Below are positions 6,029 to 6,770 of a stretch of 6,770 bases of DNA, piece after piece. The stretch comes from DATAYA01 sp036272815 (lineage in GTDB: Bacteria > Pseudomonadota > Alphaproteobacteria > Acetobacterales > Acetobacteraceae). How positions within the stretch are numbered: the stretch's first letter is position 1; every line of letters begins with the position of its first letter. The stretch is from contig DATAYA010000135.1 of assembly GCA_036272815.1 (NCBI GenBank), positions 1 to 6,770 on the forward strand, written 5' to 3'. The position numbers and the translations under genes are program-made. Below the pieces are notes generated by a model, which had not been told where the DNA came from, searched no databases, and saw only the letters and a program-made list of their open reading frames with translations.

Positions 6029-6073
6029 CCAAAGGGCGACTGCCCTTTGGCGGGGTCAGGGGCCGAGCCCCTG
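6029..6073. repeat. Double-hairpin extragenic (REP-like) element
   Basis: Two perfect inverted repeats lie back to back in a 72-bp gap. The first is CCAAAGGGC (6029-6037), loop gact, GCCCTTTGG (6042-6050). The second is CAGGGGC (6057-6063), loop cga, GCCCCTG (6067-6073). The linker is cggggt. The second stem ends 5 bp from the TAG of the upstream gene. In the minus-strand transcript neither stem is followed by a U-run, so these are not classic intrinsic terminators. The layout resembles the short CCAAAGGGC/GCCCTTTGG plus GGGGC/GCCCC intergenic elements I recall being scattered in Acetobacteraceae and related genomes. It may stabilise or process the mRNA, or attenuate readthrough. Confidence 0.65.
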
Positions 6074-6078
6074 GCTTT

Positions 6079-6770
6079 CTACTTCGGCGGCCGCGCCCGG
6101 ACGGCCTTCTCGTTGACGTCGATCCCCCAGCCCGGCGCGGTTGGCAGCACGAGTTCGCCGCGCTCGATCTTCGGTGCCGCGGTGAAGAAATCGTCGCGCC
6201 ACGGTGCGCTGTCGATGTCGATTTCCATAATGCGGAAGTTCGGCACCGATGCGCAGAGATGCGCGCTCTGCATCGTCGAGAGATGGCCGTAGAAATTGTG
6301 CGGGGCGACGTTGATCTCGTAGGGCTCCGCCATCGCGGCGATCTTCACGGATTCCGCAAGCCCGTTCCAGGGCACGTCGATGATCGCGACGTCCATCGCG
6401 TAGCGTTCGAAGAACGGCTTGAAGTCGCGCCGGTGGCAGAGCGTCTCGCAGGATGCGATCGGGCAGGGTGCGATGTCGCGGATCATGCGCAGGCTCTCGG
6501 CGTCGTGGGTGTCGATCTCCAGCCAGGAGAGCCCGAACGGGCCGACGGTGTCGGCGACGCGGCGGAAGCCTTCGCTCTTGAAATGGAAGTTGACGTCGAG
6601 CATGACGCCGAAATCGGCACCCACGCCCTCGCGTACGGCGCCGAGCGTATCGGCGATGCCGCGCAACATGCGCGCGTCCCAGTTCAGTTCGGGCCAGCCC
6701 GGCGTGCGGCCGAAGCCGGGGCTGAAGCTCGTCAGGCGCTGTCCGTCATGCAGGAAGGTGTTGGTCTTGA
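6079..6770 (-). CDS. Enolase superfamily (mandelate racemase/muconate lactonizing enzyme) protein, partial, runs off right edge
   Basis: About 229 C-terminal residues are visible. The frame is open through to the window edge, so the ATG at 6669 is internal, not the start. Counting from the first complete codon at 6768, the metal-binding acids at the barrel strand ends are D58 (VMLDVNF), E84 (SWLEID) and E108 (ASCETL). A His-Asp pair suited to base catalysis is present: D131 (IIDVPWNG) and H157 (NVAPHNFYGHL). The upstream piece PGFGRTPGWPELNW and the terminal PGWGIDVNE also fit MR/MLE proteins. Such enzymes abstract the proton next to a carboxylate, and many members dehydrate acid sugars to 2-keto-3-deoxy acids. 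Family members are about 380-400 residues, so roughly 150-170 residues are missing. It is first in a same-strand row with the hydroxyacid dehydrogenase and aldo/keto reductase, suggesting a carbohydrate-acid pathway. The exact substrate is not readable. Confidence 0.9.
   Translation of the reverse strand, partial: KTNTFLHDGQRLTSFSPGFGRTPGWPELNWDARMLRGIADTLGAVREGVGADFGVMLDVNFHFKSEGFRRVADTVGPFGLSWLEIDTHDAESLRMIRDIAPCPIASCETLCHRRDFKPFFERYAMDVAIIDVPWNGLAESVKIAAMAEPYEINVAPHNFYGHLSTMQSAHLCASVPNFRIMEIDIDSAPWRDDFFTAAPKIERGELVLPTAPGWGIDVNEKAVRARPPK

Noticed and set aside
6029..6073. Rho-independent terminator at the double hairpin
   Set aside because: The stems are strong, but no U-run follows either one in the minus-strand transcript. 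The T-rich ggctttct is on the plus-strand side, where no gene is being read.
1..6770. CRISPR array, tRNA, rRNA or insertion sequence
   Set aside because: No regularly spaced repeats, no tRNA-like cloverleaf and no transposase frame or flanking terminal repeats were seen on reading through both strands.

Overview
The window is GC-rich DNA whose gene content, codon use and operator type (GTTC-N7-GTTC) suggest an alphaproteobacterium, plausibly Rhodospirillales/Acetobacteraceae. The taxon is inferred from general character only, because no rRNA or marker gene is present. It holds five complete, well-supported protein families or gene models, one complete gene of unknown function, and a partial gene at each edge.

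Left edge (1-317): a minus-strand frame runs off the window. It carries the D-x-x-H-x-x-x-E signature and HLG motif of the colicin E3/pyocin S6 type rRNA-cleaving cytotoxin domain. This stretch has lower GC than its neighbours (about 59% by hand count over 1-180, against about 77% over 361-480), as expected for acquired DNA. The region between this frame and the next gene (106-317) has no convincing gene. It does contain a 17-bp dyad (199-215) and a perfect alphaproteobacterial LexA-type SOS box (277-291). The box lies 26 bp before the plus-strand gene at 318 and about 170 bp upstream of the toxin-like frame.

Middle (318-3879): a plus-strand protein of unknown function (318-974) faces a minus-strand NorM-type MATE exporter (1010-2416). 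Divergent from the exporter, thioredoxin (2537-2863) and a thioredoxin-reductase-like ferredoxin-NADP+ reductase (2863-3879) form a tightly coupled pair, with stop and start sharing one base. This pair supplies thiol and low-potential electron-transfer functions.

Right (3880-6770): three minus-strand genes read in the order enolase-superfamily acid-sugar-dehydratase-like protein (partial, from the right edge), D-isomer-specific 2-hydroxyacid dehydrogenase, and aldo/keto reductase. They look like a small carbohydrate-acid or hydroxyacid catabolic group: dehydration of an acid sugar, then oxidoreduction of keto/hydroxy acids and carbonyls. The real substrates cannot be read from the sequence. 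A double-hairpin extragenic element lies between the first two genes. The aldo/keto reductase converges on the reductase gene with directly abutting stop codons.
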